A stretch of DNA of 64,000 nt from contig RYFE02000002.1 of the NCBI GenBank assembly GCA_004138175.2, forward strand, positions 248,001 to 312,000, given 5' to 3'. Under the pieces are notes generated by a model, which ran no database searches, had not been told where the DNA came from, and worked only from the letters and a program-made list of their open reading frames with translations. Numbering within the stretch: the stretch's first letter is position 1; the number at the start of each line of letters is the position of its first letter. Position numbers and translations under genes: made by a program. Source of the DNA: Chloroflexales bacterium ZM16-3 (GTDB lineage Bacteria; Chloroflexota; Chloroflexia; Chloroflexales; Chloroflexaceae). Shown here piece after piece: positions 43,307 to 50,613 of this stretch.

Positions 43307-43355
43307 CATCACGGGGTGAGATTGCCAGCTTCACTGACAATCTCACCCCGTGATG
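43307..43355. repeat. 18-bp perfect hairpin downstream of the CPBP gene
   Basis: CATCACGGGGTGAGATTG at 43307-43324 pairs perfectly with 43338-43355; the loop CCAGCTTCACTGA is a mutated version of the GCTTCGC tip seen elsewhere. It is about 30 bp past the CPBP gene stop, consistent with a terminator on the minus strand. Confidence 0.6.
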
Positions 43356-43382
43356 GTACTCTTTCGCGGGCCGCATGGCCGC

Positions 43383-44087
43383 CTACCTGGCCAGCATCGG
43401 CATCAAAGTTATGTCAAGTACCATCGAGACAAACGTGAGCATATGGATAGCCACCGAGGCCCAGACATTCCGTGTGCGCAGCACCAGGTAGCCGCCGATA
43501 ATCCCAATCGGCAGAGCCATGATCGCCATCAAGCTACGCTCGAACATACCCACCGGGGCCACGGCGTAGTGGTTTAGAGCGTAGAGGGCGGTGGTGATCA
43601 GCACCGACAGGTGTGAGTTCACCCCACGGTCGCGCAGCGCCGAGAGCAGCAGGCCGCGCCAGAGGAACTCCTCAGCCAGCACCAGCACCGGGAAGAGGTA
43701 GATCAGGCCGAGGCCCACCAGAATGGTCTCCATCTGGGCCATGGGCGCGCCGCCGCTCCGATAGTACATAAAGGTATTGCTCAGATCCATCAGGGCCAGA
43801 GCGACACCGAGCCCGCCACCCCAGAGCAGCGCGGCGCGCAGGTTGTGGCGGGTGATGTAGAGCTTCTGCCATGCGTCATTGCGCCAGCAGTAGCCGAGCA
43901 CCAGAGCCAGCGAGCCAAGCACGTAGAGGAAGGTGGCCGGCCACTCGCGCAGCGGGGTGAAGTGGCTCAGCAGGCCGAGCAGCCAGATCGCCCCGACCAG
44001 AGCCAGCCCCAGGCGCAGGCGGCGCTCCGGCTCCGGCCGGTCGGTCGAGGATGAGGAGGTTATTGGGCGAAGGGTATGTCCGCGCAT
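43383..44087 (-). CDS. CPBP-family intramembrane metalloprotease
   Basis: A 234-residue membrane protein with about seven to eight helices. It has the EEFLWRGLL motif (EExxxR) and a downstream NHYA with the second His site, as in the CAAX protease/bacteriocin-processing (CPBP, ABI) family. A third motif is less clear. Members cleave prenylated or membrane peptides, or give bacteriocin immunity; the substrate here is unknown. ATG 44087 is preceded by TAGGAG; a further in-frame ATG at 44108 lacks one. Confidence 0.8.
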   Translation of the reverse strand: MRGHTLRPITSSSSTDRPEPERRLRLGLALVGAIWLLGLLSHFTPLREWPATFLYVLGSLALVLGYCWRNDAWQKLYITRHNLRAALLWGGGLGVALALMDLSNTFMYYRSGGAPMAQMETILVGLGLIYLFPVLVLAEEFLWRGLLLSALRDRGVNSHLSVLITTALYALNHYAVAPVGMFERSLMAIMALPIGIIGGYLVLRTRNVWASVAIHMLTFVSMVLDITLMPMLAR

Positions 44088-44160
44088 ACGAGATCTCCTA
44101 CTCCGCAAAAACTTCTTTAAGTGAGGTTCATTCGTACTTTACCGTTTACCGCTGAGCAGC

Positions 44161-44200
44161 CCTCACCCCCAGCCCCTCTCCCTCAAGGGGAGAGGGGAGT
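44161..44200. repeat. CCTCACCCCCAGCCCC hairpin repeat
   Basis: CCTCACCCCCAGCCCCTCTCC followed by TCAAGGGGAGAGGGGAG, a partial inverted repeat. The same repeat type occurs at 18441-18490, 18640-18680 and 51841-51928. It follows the end of the DDN-like gene and precedes its neighbour's promoter. Confidence 0.6.
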
Positions 44201-44212
44201 ACATCAATACAA

Positions 44213-44809
44213 CTAGCGCCGCCTAAGCAGGGGGGGCAATGCCGCCAGGATCGTAGCCAGCCCGGCCGCAGGCCACCATACCCAGGACAGGTCGCCGGGG
44301 CCGTCAGGGCCGCGCAGCACCGCGCCGGGCGTGATCGCGATCAGCCGGTAGAAGCGGCTGGCCCGCGCCAGCCGGGCGTCGCTAAAGGTGTAGGGATTTA
44401 TGCCCGCCAGCAGGGTGGCGAATCCGCTGCCCTTGAGCACCTCGCGCAGCAGGGCCAGACGCTGCGGGTGACTGTCGGGCAACTCCTCGGCCCGCGCCGC
44501 GTAGCTCCCATCGGGCAGCCAGATCTCCACCTGCGGGTGTGCCAGGATATTGCGGTACCAGTCGCTGACCGCGCCGAATCCCGCCGTCACATAGATCGTC
44601 TCACCAACCCTAGCGTAGTTGAGCGGGGTGCGCCGGACGATCCCACTCCTTCGCCCAGTGTGGCTGAGCACGAGGTAGCGCCCGGTGATCGCGGGCACGA
44701 GGCTGAGCGAAGGGCCGAGGCCCAGCCGCCAGAGCAGCACCATCATGCGGTTGAGCAGGCGAAATCCCTGGCGCAGAGCGCGCTCGACATGGTCACGGGG
44801 CGTTGGCAT
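44213..44809 (-). CDS. F420-type (DDN family) nitroreductase/quinone reductase-like protein
   Basis: A 198-residue protein with the split-barrel fold of deazaflavin-dependent reductases. The block GRYLVLSHTGRRSGIVRRTPLNYARVG, followed by YVTAGFGAVSDWYRNILAHPQVEIWLPDG, is the family signature. A hydrophobic segment WVWWPAAGLATILAALPPLL at the C-terminus may anchor it, which is not universal. Members use F420 to reduce quinones or nitro compounds. Cofactor is inferred from family. No F420 synthesis gene is in the window. Confidence 0.8.
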   Translation of the reverse strand: MPTPRDHVERALRQGFRLLNRMMVLLWRLGLGPSLSLVPAITGRYLVLSHTGRRSGIVRRTPLNYARVGETIYVTAGFGAVSDWYRNILAHPQVEIWLPDGSYAARAEELPDSHPQRLALLREVLKGSGFATLLAGINPYTFSDARLARASRFYRLIAITPGAVLRGPDGPGDLSWVWWPAAGLATILAALPPLLRRR

Positions 44810-44910
44810 AGCTGTCTCTCTTCTCCTCCAGCGAGGATCAGGCCCTCATACAATCAGCGGCAGCACGCGCAAATCAGTGCCTCAGAGGCTCAACCGTTCG
44901 GCTCAGTGCG

Positions 44911-45561
44911 CTACTCGGGGGCCGCCACGCCGATCTCGCGGCCAAGCTGGCGCAGGAACTCGCGCAGGAACTCGGTGCGCCGGCCGGCCTCGGCCCGCCC
45001 GGCCTCGGTTGTCATCGTCTCGGCCAGGCCAAGCAGCTTGGTGTAAAAGTGATCAATCGAAGAGACAGCGTCGTCGGCCGGGCGCGTGACCGGGAAGGGC
45101 TCGTCGGCCTGGTAGAGCGGGCGCCCGAGCTGGCCGCCGAGCATCAGGCAGCGGGACAGCCCCACCGCGCCCAGCGCATCGAGCCTGTCCGCATCTTGCA
45201 CCACGCGGGCCTCCAGGGTGAGCGGGGCGATCCCGGCGGTGAAGCTGTGGGCGGCGATAGCATGGGCAATAGAGGGGATGAGCAGCGGCGGGTAGCCCGA
45301 CATCGCCAGGAAGGCCGAGGCGCTGGTGGCGGACATCGTCGAGGCCAGGGCGCGCTGCGGCGAGTCCTTGGGAACCGCCACACAATCGTGGAGCCAGGCG
45401 GCGGGGATCACCACCTCCAGGCTAGCTCCGCAGGCGGCGGCCAGGCTGCGGGCGTTAGCCACCACCCGCCGGATGTGCTCGCGGTCGTGGGCGGCGTCGA
45501 CAAAGGCGTTCGTTTCGAGGTAGGCCGCGAAGCGCGGCTCCCAGGTGGCGAGGTCGATCAT
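44911..45561 (-). CDS. HD-domain phosphohydrolase
   Basis: A 216-residue metal-dependent hydrolase. The HD motifs are complete: HDREHIRRV (first His), AAWLHDCVAVP (His-Asp), HAIAAHSF, and VVQDADRLDALGAVG (final Asp). This resembles the YedJ-like group of HD proteins. Substrate is probably a nucleotide or phosphomonoester, but unknown. ATG 45561 is chosen over 45585 because a purine-rich AAAGGG lies upstream and homology starts there. Confidence 0.85.
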   Translation of the reverse strand: MIDLATWEPRFAAYLETNAFVDAAHDREHIRRVVANARSLAAACGASLEVVIPAAWLHDCVAVPKDSPQRALASTMSATSASAFLAMSGYPPLLIPSIAHAIAAHSFTAGIAPLTLEARVVQDADRLDALGAVGLSRCLMLGGQLGRPLYQADEPFPVTRPADDAVSSIDHFYTKLLGLAETMTTEAGRAEAGRRTEFLREFLRQLGREIGVAAPE

Positions 45562-45616
45562 GGAAGCCCTTTTCTGTGATCGCAAATGATACCTATTAGG
45601 ACTTACGCAATTGCCA

Positions 45617-45720
45617 CATTGTCATGCCGAACGACGTGAGGCGTATCCCATGGATCGCACGAAAATGCCATGCAGATGCTTCACGTCGTTCAGCATGACA
45701 TGGCATTTCCGTGCGATCCA
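45617..45720. repeat. GTCATGC-type nested palindrome
   Basis: Two nested inverted repeats: TGTCATGC-GAACGACGTGA with its complement, and GGATCGCACG-AAATGCCATG with CATGGCATTTCCGTGCGATCC. The core GTCATGCTGAACGACGTGAAGCATC resembles the MITE core GTCATTCTGAGCGAAGCGAAGAATC position by position. It lacks the MITE ends. Between here and the hairpin at 45938, about 220 bp show no gene and no clear signal except a distant GGGATGG/CCATCCC pair. Confidence 0.6.
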
Positions 45721-45937
45721 GTGTCAACGATTCGGGATGGCTCACCTATTCCTGTTTGGTCGTCGGCTGTTCGTACTCCGATCCTATCGTAGGATCGCCC
45801 CGCCCATTTGCAAATAGCTCCCGTGACTTCACAACCTCCTGAACCATCCCGAGAATGAAGAGACATACAAGGTGTGGCGATTGTACTATATCTCTGGCGG
45901 GTAGGACACAACCGGGGTTCTGGATGCTTTAACTTTT

Positions 45938-45965
45938 CTGCTTCCCATAGTATGATGGGAAGCAG
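45938..45965. terminator. 11-bp perfect hairpin upstream of the PrsW-like gene
   Basis: CTGCTTCCCAT and ATGGGAAGCAG pair around AGTATG, preceded by AACTTTT. On the minus strand it is followed by AAAAG on the complement, that is a run of A/T, so it could end leftward transcripts, though no gene is upstream on that strand. Possibly a regulatory stem for the gene at 46070. Confidence 0.35.
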
Positions 45966-46031
45966 CGCAAACGTCACCCTGTCACACATGTCACGCTGAG
46001 CGAAGCGAAGCGTCCCGGTTCCCCTATCGCC
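45962..46031. mobile_element. MITE-like element 9 (right end missing)
   Basis: About 70 bp from GCAGCGCAAACGTCACCC through the left arm CACGCTGAGCGAAGCGAAGCGTCCCGG, after which similarity stops. Truncated, 39 bp before the PrsW-like start codon. Confidence 0.5.
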
Positions 46032-46069
46032 CCCCATGGCTCCCATATGCCAGGAAATAAGGAGTAGCG

Positions 46070-47014
46070 ATGAGCGACGAGCGTCAGCTCACATGCTGTA
46101 TCTGTGACGAGCCCCTGCGACCGCCGCACAACATCCTCGGCCAGCGGGCCTACTGCGACCATCACTTCGCCCTGGTCAACAAGCCCCACGCTGGGTTCTG
46201 GCGGGCTGGGCTGGTTCAGATCGCCTTCACCGGGCTGCTCAGCGCCCTGGTGGCATTTCTGGCCGGCGCGCTCGGCCCGCTGGAGGGGGCGGCGCTGCTG
46301 GCGGCTGGCGTCGTCATGGCCATCGTGCCCTCGGCGATCTGGCTGGTCTTCTTCTACCGACAGGATCGGCTGGAACCTGAGCCTAAGCACCGCGTGGCCG
46401 CCGTCTTCTTCCTGGCCCTGCTACTGACCGATGTGCTGGGGCGGCGCATCCTCGACGACTGGTTCCATGTGCGGCTGTGGGCCTCGGGCAGCAGCGCCAC
46501 CTCGCTGGCCGCGTCCATCCTGATCGCTGGCGTCACATGGCAGCTGATCGCCTACGCCGCCGTGCGCATGGCCGTCTACAACACGCCCGAGTTCGACGAG
46601 CGCATGGACGGGATCGTCTACGGGACGGTGGCCGGGCTGGGGGTGGCCACGCTGCTGAACCTGCGCTATGTGCTAGACAATGGCGGCGTTGCCTTGGGGC
46701 CGGGGGTGATCAATGTGGTGACGACGGCCCTGGCCCAGGCATCCTTCGGCGGCCTGATGGGCTACTTCATGGCCGAGGCCAAGTTTACCCACCGGCCGGT
46801 CTGGTGGGTGCCGCTGGGCTTCGCCCTAGCCGCCGCGCTCAACGGCCTGTTCAGCTGGCTGATCGGCGAGGTCAGCGCCGCTGGCCTGAGCGTCGAGTAC
46901 TGGCGCTCGCTGGCCCTCGGCCTGGCCGTGGCCCTGGCCGCCTTCTTCGCCCTGGTGGCCCTGATGCGCCGCAGCATTGAGGTGACACTGCGGCAGACCG
47001 GGAGGCCCTCATGA
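46070..47014 (+). CDS. PrsW-family membrane protease-like protein with zinc ribbon
   Basis: A 314-residue membrane protein. It begins with a small Cys-rich module (CCICDEPL, then CDHHF), which may bind zinc, followed by about eight helices. YRQDRLEPEPKHRV and FDERMDGIVYGTVAGLGVATLLN match the PrsW/PF13367 family, whose glutamates and histidines form a putative active site. PrsW cleaves an anti-sigma factor in Bacillus. The three genes 46070-48065 overlap by four bases at each junction (ATGA), so they are translationally coupled. The two downstream products may be partners or substrates. Confidence 0.78.
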   Translation: MSDERQLTCCICDEPLRPPHNILGQRAYCDHHFALVNKPHAGFWRAGLVQIAFTGLLSALVAFLAGALGPLEGAALLAAGVVMAIVPSAIWLVFFYRQDRLEPEPKHRVAAVFFLALLLTDVLGRRILDDWFHVRLWASGSSATSLAASILIAGVTWQLIAYAAVRMAVYNTPEFDERMDGIVYGTVAGLGVATLLNLRYVLDNGGVALGPGVINVVTTALAQASFGGLMGYFMAEAKFTHRPVWWVPLGFALAAALNGLFSWLIGEVSAAGLSVEYWRSLALGLAVALAAFFALVALMRRSIEVTLRQTGRPS

Positions 47015-47610
47015 GCAACATCGCTGCGCCGGTCTACCGCCCGCGCATGCTGCCCAAAGATCTGGGGGTCGCCCTGGTCGCCCTGGTCGCCCTGGGCCTC
47101 GGCTGGCTGCTGATGGCGCAGACCGAGGGCCGCACCCGCGCCTACGCCGAGCCCGACGGCGGTATTCGCCTAGACTACCCGGCCACCTGGATCGGCGTCG
47201 ACTCGCTCCAGGATCTGCTGCTGAAGGTTGAGAACCCGCAGACCGCATCGGCCTTCAAGACAGCCCTCAGCGTTGAGCGGCGCGATCTCGACCCGACCGA
47301 CCCGCCGACGCTCCAGACTCTGCTCGACCGGCGGGTGGAGGAGCGCGGCCAGATCGCGGGCTACCACCTGCTGGCCGATGGCGAGGCGACCCTGGCAGGC
47401 CAGCGGGCCATCCTGCTAGAGTACGCCTATGTTGTCCAGCCAATCGACACGCCCCGGCGGGCCTCGCTGCCGGTGGTCGTCCACGCCCGCGAGTACCTGC
47501 TGATCACCGCCGACCGCGCGTACTACATCGCCCTCGCCGCCCCGGAGGAGTCCTTCGCCCAGGCGAGCGCCACGTTCGAGCGGATCGTCAGGAGCATCGC
47601 ACTGCCATGA
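47011..47610 (+). CDS. membrane-anchored hypothetical protein, PsbP/DcrB-like fold possible
   Basis: A 199-residue protein. One transmembrane helix at residues about 18-36 (LGVALVALVALGLGWLLMA), then an exported domain with RLDYPATW and the late YYIALAAPEESFAQASATFERIVRSI. That pattern resembles PsbP/DcrB-type domains, which I only suggest. It starts in the ATGA overlap with the PrsW-like gene. Role unknown; its tie to the protease gene suggests a substrate or partner. Confidence 0.6.
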   Translation: MSNIAAPVYRPRMLPKDLGVALVALVALGLGWLLMAQTEGRTRAYAEPDGGIRLDYPATWIGVDSLQDLLLKVENPQTASAFKTALSVERRDLDPTDPPTLQTLLDRRVEERGQIAGYHLLADGEATLAGQRAILLEYAYVVQPIDTPRRASLPVVVHAREYLLITADRAYYIALAAPEESFAQASATFERIVRSIALP

Positions 47611-48065
47611 GCGACCAGAGCAAGCCAGATGAGCAGAAGGGCTTCGCGCTCGACGGGCTGAGCGCGGGCGAGTATGACACCAGCCTGTCCCAGCCCGCGC
47701 CCGACGACGCGGGCGAGGCCCTAGAGCTGCCGCAGGGTGCGCTGCTGGCCTTCCGCCGCAGCGGCGGGCTGCGCTTCACCACGCGGACGATCATTGTGTA
47801 CCGGGACGGCTGGGTGCTCTCGGTCGATGAGCAGGCGGCCTGGCGCTTCCACCTGCGCGCAGACGAGCTTGATCGGCTGGCCCACCTGGCCCTGCGCGCG
47901 CAGCTGGCCCGCCACCGCCCCTCTGGCGCAGCCCAGCCGCCCGACGCCTACGCCTACGAGATCGCCGCGAGGATCGGTCGGCGTGTGCGCCGCGCCGAGG
48001 CGATGGGCGGCAGCATCCCCGCCCCGCTCGCCCCGCTCATCCGGTCGCTCGCGCGGCTGCTCTAA
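47607..48065 (+). CDS. small hypothetical protein, protease-inhibitor-like possibility
   Basis: A 152-residue soluble protein with no signal peptide. The middle part ALLAFRRSGGLRFTTRTIIVYRDGW, and later LSVDEQAAWRFHLRADELDRLA, resembles emfourin-type protease inhibitors found next to peptidases, but the match is weak. It ends an operon whose first gene encodes a PrsW-like protease. C-terminal residues are Arg/Ala-rich. I do not assign a function. Confidence 0.5.
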   Translation: MSDQSKPDEQKGFALDGLSAGEYDTSLSQPAPDDAGEALELPQGALLAFRRSGGLRFTTRTIIVYRDGWVLSVDEQAAWRFHLRADELDRLAHLALRAQLARHRPSGAAQPPDAYAYEIAARIGRRVRRAEAMGGSIPAPLAPLIRSLARLL

Positions 48066-48071
48066 GCCGCC

Positions 48072-48740
48072 CTAGCTGGCAAGGTTCGGCAGCACCTCGG
48101 CCCAGATACCAAAGAGCCCGATGGCCACGAGGAGCCCGCCCGAGATCTGGCCGAGCAGCTGGTGGCGGCGGGCCAGCCAGCTGGTGAGCCGCCGCTGGGC
48201 CGGCAGGGCGATCAGCGGCAGCAGCACGAGCGGCCAGCCGAAGCCGAGCCCGAAGAATAGGAAGTAGAGCAGCCCGTCGGCCAGCGAGGCGACGTTGCCC
48301 GCGCCCAGCACAAAGGCGCTCACGATCAGCGGGCCGGTGCAGGGCAGGGTCATCGGCCCGAGCAGCAGCCCGTAGAGGTAGGCCGCCGCCAGCGGGTTGC
48401 GCAGCGCCGGGATCTGGGCCGTCGCCAGGCCGGCGAAGGGGTTGCGGCCCAGCAGCATCAGCAGGCCGAGCCCGATCACCGCCAGGTAGATCGCCGGCAG
48501 AAGCAAGGGCAGGATCGCCCCGAACGACTGGTTCAGGGCGAAGACGAGCAGCCCCACCAGGGTCATCATGCTCAGGACGCCCGCAAGCACCAGCGCGCCC
48601 AGCCAGCCCGACCCGCGCCGCGCCTCGCCCCCCGCGTTCCCGGCTAGAAAGGCGATCAGGCCAGGGTAGAGCGGCAGCATACAGACGTTCCCCAGGATCG
48701 CGCCGTTGCCCAGAATAAATGCCTCAAGGTACTGACTCAC
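48072..48740 (-). CDS. ccdA: CcdA-type thiol-disulfide electron transporter
   Basis: A 222-residue membrane protein with six helices. The two redox Cys are visible in NVCMLPLYPG (helix 1) and LPCTGPLIV (helix 4), as in CcdA/DsbD-beta. It carries electrons from cytosolic thioredoxin to a thioredoxin-like partner outside. The partner is almost certainly the TlpA-like lipoprotein encoded 9 bp upstream on the same strand. Confidence 0.88.
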   Translation of the reverse strand: MSQYLEAFILGNGAILGNVCMLPLYPGLIAFLAGNAGGEARRGSGWLGALVLAGVLSMMTLVGLLVFALNQSFGAILPLLLPAIYLAVIGLGLLMLLGRNPFAGLATAQIPALRNPLAAAYLYGLLLGPMTLPCTGPLIVSAFVLGAGNVASLADGLLYFLFFGLGFGWPLVLLPLIALPAQRRLTSWLARRHQLLGQISGGLLVAIGLFGIWAEVLPNLAS

Positions 48741-48749
48741 ATTAGGCTC

Positions 48750-49433
48750 CTACTGTAGCATCGCCAGGATCGCCTGCGGGTCGCTAAAGCCGGTCATCAG
48801 CTCGCTGGCGCTGCCGTCTGGCCGAATGATGAAGTGCGGGGTGGACGGCGGGTTGGTGATCGTCCGGCCGAACGCCTCGGTGAGCTGCTGGAGCAGGTCG
48901 GGCGTGGCCACCGCAAAGGTCCAGTCGAAGCCCTGCTTATCTGCGTAGGCCGCCAGGTCCGCCGCGCTGATGGTCGTCTCAACGCTCAGGCCGATGAAGA
49001 CGACATTGTCGCCAAGCTGTGCCTTGGCCTCGCGCACATTGCCGAGCTGCTGGCGGCAGTTACTGCACCAGGTGGCCATCGGCTCAACATAGACCGTCTT
49101 ACCGGCGAAGTCGGCCAGGGTGAAGCTCTGCCCGCTGCGGGCGTCGGTGAGGGCCACCTGCTGCCAGGCGGGCGCGTCGGCCATCATCGCGTCGGCGTGA
49201 TCATCCATCATAGCCTCGGCGGTCGGCGCGTCGGCGTGATCATCCATCATAGCCTCGGCGGTCGGCGCGTCGGCCATCATGGCCTCGGCGGTCGGCGCGT
49301 CGGCCATCATCGTGTCGGCGGTCGGCGGCTCAGCCACACTGGCAGGCGCGGATGTTGTCGCAGCACCGCAGGCCGCCAGAGTCAGGGCGAGGGCGGCGCC
49401 AGCGAGGGCGCGGGAGAGGTGACGGATCAGCAA
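48750..49433 (-). CDS. TlpA/ResA-like thioredoxin lipoprotein with Met/Asp repeat
   Basis: A 227-residue lipoprotein. Signal with LTLAACGAA lipobox, a repetitive Met/Asp/Ala/His-rich segment (residues about 35-85: MMADAPTAEA and MMDDHADAPTA units), then a thioredoxin fold with the redox pair MATWCSNCRQQ. The cis-Pro region and FIIRPDG complete the fold. It should reduce disulfides in exported proteins, recharged by CcdA. The repeat is encoded by near-identical DNA units (49185-49330) and is absent from usual TlpA proteins. It may bind metal or be only a spacer. Confidence 0.82.
   Translation of the reverse strand: MLIRHLSRALAGAALALTLAACGAATTSAPASVAEPPTADTMMADAPTAEAMMADAPTAEAMMDDHADAPTAEAMMDDHADAMMADAPAWQQVALTDARSGQSFTLADFAGKTVYVEPMATWCSNCRQQLGNVREAKAQLGDNVVFIGLSVETTISAADLAAYADKQGFDWTFAVATPDLLQQLTEAFGRTITNPPSTPHFIIRPDGSASELMTGFSDPQAILAMLQ
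49185..49330. repeat. coding minisatellite in the TlpA-like gene
   Basis: Tandem units of about 30-50 bp built from GCCTCGGCGGTCGGCGCGTC and CATCATGGC-type segments. They encode Met/Asp/Ala/His repeats. Unit number may vary between strains. Confidence 0.75.
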
Positions 49434-49587
49434 GGGAACCTCCTTTATGTCAGCGGCAGAGCGATTGCTCAGGGGGCGACGCTACGCGCCACCCAGACTC
49501 AGCCTAATGCCGATTCCTCACGCCGAGATAACACAGATCTTACAGCTTTCGAACGCTGGCCGCCGAACGAAGCGGTGCGATGCACCT

Positions 49588-49616
49588 TTGACGCGCCCTA
49601 GCGGCTATGGTATACT
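49588..49616 (+). promoter_or_regulatory. strong sigma70-type promoter before the argJ leader
   Basis: TTGACG (49588-49593) and TATACT (49611-49616) with a 17-bp spacer, the best promoter in the window. Expected transcript start near 49623. Upstream, 49434-49587 shows only the start-side region of the TlpA-like gene and no gene. Confidence 0.7.
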
Positions 49617-49656
49617 CCCGCAACGTCAGCGAGCGATACGACTAGAGGCAGACACC

Positions 49657-49716
49657 GTGCAGCAGAACAAGCTCCATCGTCAGCGTCGTCAGCAGCCAGC
49701 CATCGGCCCTGGCTAG
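49657..49716 (+). CDS. leader peptide, Arg/Gln-rich (19 residues)
   Basis: A GTG start (49657) with AGAGG eight bases upstream opens a 19-codon frame ending in TAG at 49714-49716. It reads VQQNKLHRQRRQQPAIGPG. Three Arg codons (all CGT) lie at codons 8, 10 and 11 among four Gln codons, just before a stem that can form or be blocked. A product function is not expected; ribosome position would be the signal. Given the arginine genes downstream, arginine is the likely sensed amino acid. Confidence 0.6.
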   Translation: MQQNKLHRQRRQQPAIGPG

Positions 49717-49742
49717 TCGCGCTTGCCCACCGAGAGGTCTTC

Positions 49743-49778
49743 AAGCCAGCTTTGCCAGAGCGCAAGCTGGCTTCTTTT
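49743..49778 (+). terminator. rho-independent terminator of the attenuator
   Basis: AAGCCAGCTT (49743-49752) and AAGCTGGCTT (49764-49773) form a perfect 10-bp stem with an 11-base loop, followed by CTTTTAT. Confidence 0.75.
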
Positions 49779-49799
49779 ATGCAATCAAGAATTAATTAT

Positions 49800-49842
49800 G
49801 ACTATTGACGATTGAATGCCTGGCATTCAATCGTCAATAGTC
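49800..49842. repeat. 21-bp perfect hairpin of heptamer type
   Basis: GACTATTGACGATTGAATGCC and its perfect complement around a single T. The arm splits into the heptamers GACTATT, GACGATT, GAATGCC. It sits between the terminator and the first gene of the cluster. Confidence 0.75.
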
Positions 49843-49853
49843 AACATTGAGCT

Positions 49854-50561
49854 ATGACACACCTCTACCTAATCCGCCACGGCGAGGCGGTGGCCAATGT
49901 CCAACCAATCATCGCCGGGATGAAGGGCGATGTCGGGCTGACCGAGCGCGGGCGACAGCAGGCGGATCGCCTGCGCGAGCGGCTGGCCCGCACGGGCGAG
50001 ATCGCGGCCGATGTGCTGATCTCTAGCACCCTGCCGCGCGCCCGCCAGACGGCCGAGATCATTCAGCCCGCCCTGGGCCTGCCAATCATCTTCGACGATG
50101 AGGTGCAGGAGCTGAACATCGGCGAGGCCGACGGCATGAGCAACGCCGATGCCTGGGCGAAGTATGGCCAGCCCAACTTCGACGCCGAGCCGCTGCGCCC
50201 GATCGCCCCCGGCGGCGAGAGCTGGGGCAGCTTCGCCCTGCGCGTCGGCCGGGCGCTCACCCGGATCACCCGCGAGCACGCCGACAAGACGATTGTCATC
50301 GTCTGTCACGGCGGCGTGATCGACAACTCCTTCATCCACTTCTTCCGTATGCCGAGCATGGTGCTGCCTCCCACCGACTTCCACACCCGCAACACCAGCA
50401 TCACCCACTGGGAGCAGGTAGATCGCCGTGGGGGTCTGCTCTGGCGGCTCAACGCCTATAACGATATCGAGCACCTCCACGGCATCGGCGCAAGCGAGTC
50501 GGTGCGCTGGGAGGACACGAATACATCCCACGCGGCGGGGTCGGTGCCGACGGAGGGGTGA
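49854..50561 (+). CDS. histidine phosphatase family protein
   Basis: A 235-residue phosphoglycerate-mutase-like enzyme. LYLIRHGEAVANV holds the phospho-acceptor His, and CHGGVIDN the second catalytic His. The acidic ELNIGEADGMS fits the family. Most such proteins are phosphatases of small metabolites; the substrate is unknown. It is the first gene after the leader attenuator and lies 52 bp before argJ, so it is expected to share the arginine control. Its link to arginine synthesis is not obvious. Confidence 0.82.
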   Translation: MTHLYLIRHGEAVANVQPIIAGMKGDVGLTERGRQQADRLRERLARTGEIAADVLISSTLPRARQTAEIIQPALGLPIIFDDEVQELNIGEADGMSNADAWAKYGQPNFDAEPLRPIAPGGESWGSFALRVGRALTRITREHADKTIVIVCHGGVIDNSFIHFFRMPSMVLPPTDFHTRNTSITHWEQVDRRGGLLWRLNAYNDIEHLHGIGASESVRWEDTNTSHAAGSVPTEG

Positions 50562-50613
50562 ACACGAAGGACGCGAAAAGGTGCGAAGAACGCGAAAGGG
50601 CATGTGATAAAGC

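Larger units (their letters stand above)
49623..49780 (+). promoter_or_regulatory. leader-peptide transcription attenuator of the argJ cluster
   Basis: Three mutually exclusive pairings can be drawn. AGCCAG (49694-49699, in the leader peptide frame) pairs with CTGGCT (49709-49714, over the leader stop). CTGGCT alternatively pairs with AGCCAG at 49744-49749. That second AGCCAG is part of the terminator arm. A ribosome stalled at the Arg codons would cover the first arm, free CTGGCT and block the terminator; a ribosome reaching the stop would cover CTGGCT and let the terminator form. This is classical 1-2, 2-3, 3-4 logic. Confidence 0.55.

Noticed and set aside
45721-45937. Possible small gene before the PrsW-like operon
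   Set aside because: The frames there lack a ribosome site and run through repeat sequence; only a weak inverted repeat is seen.
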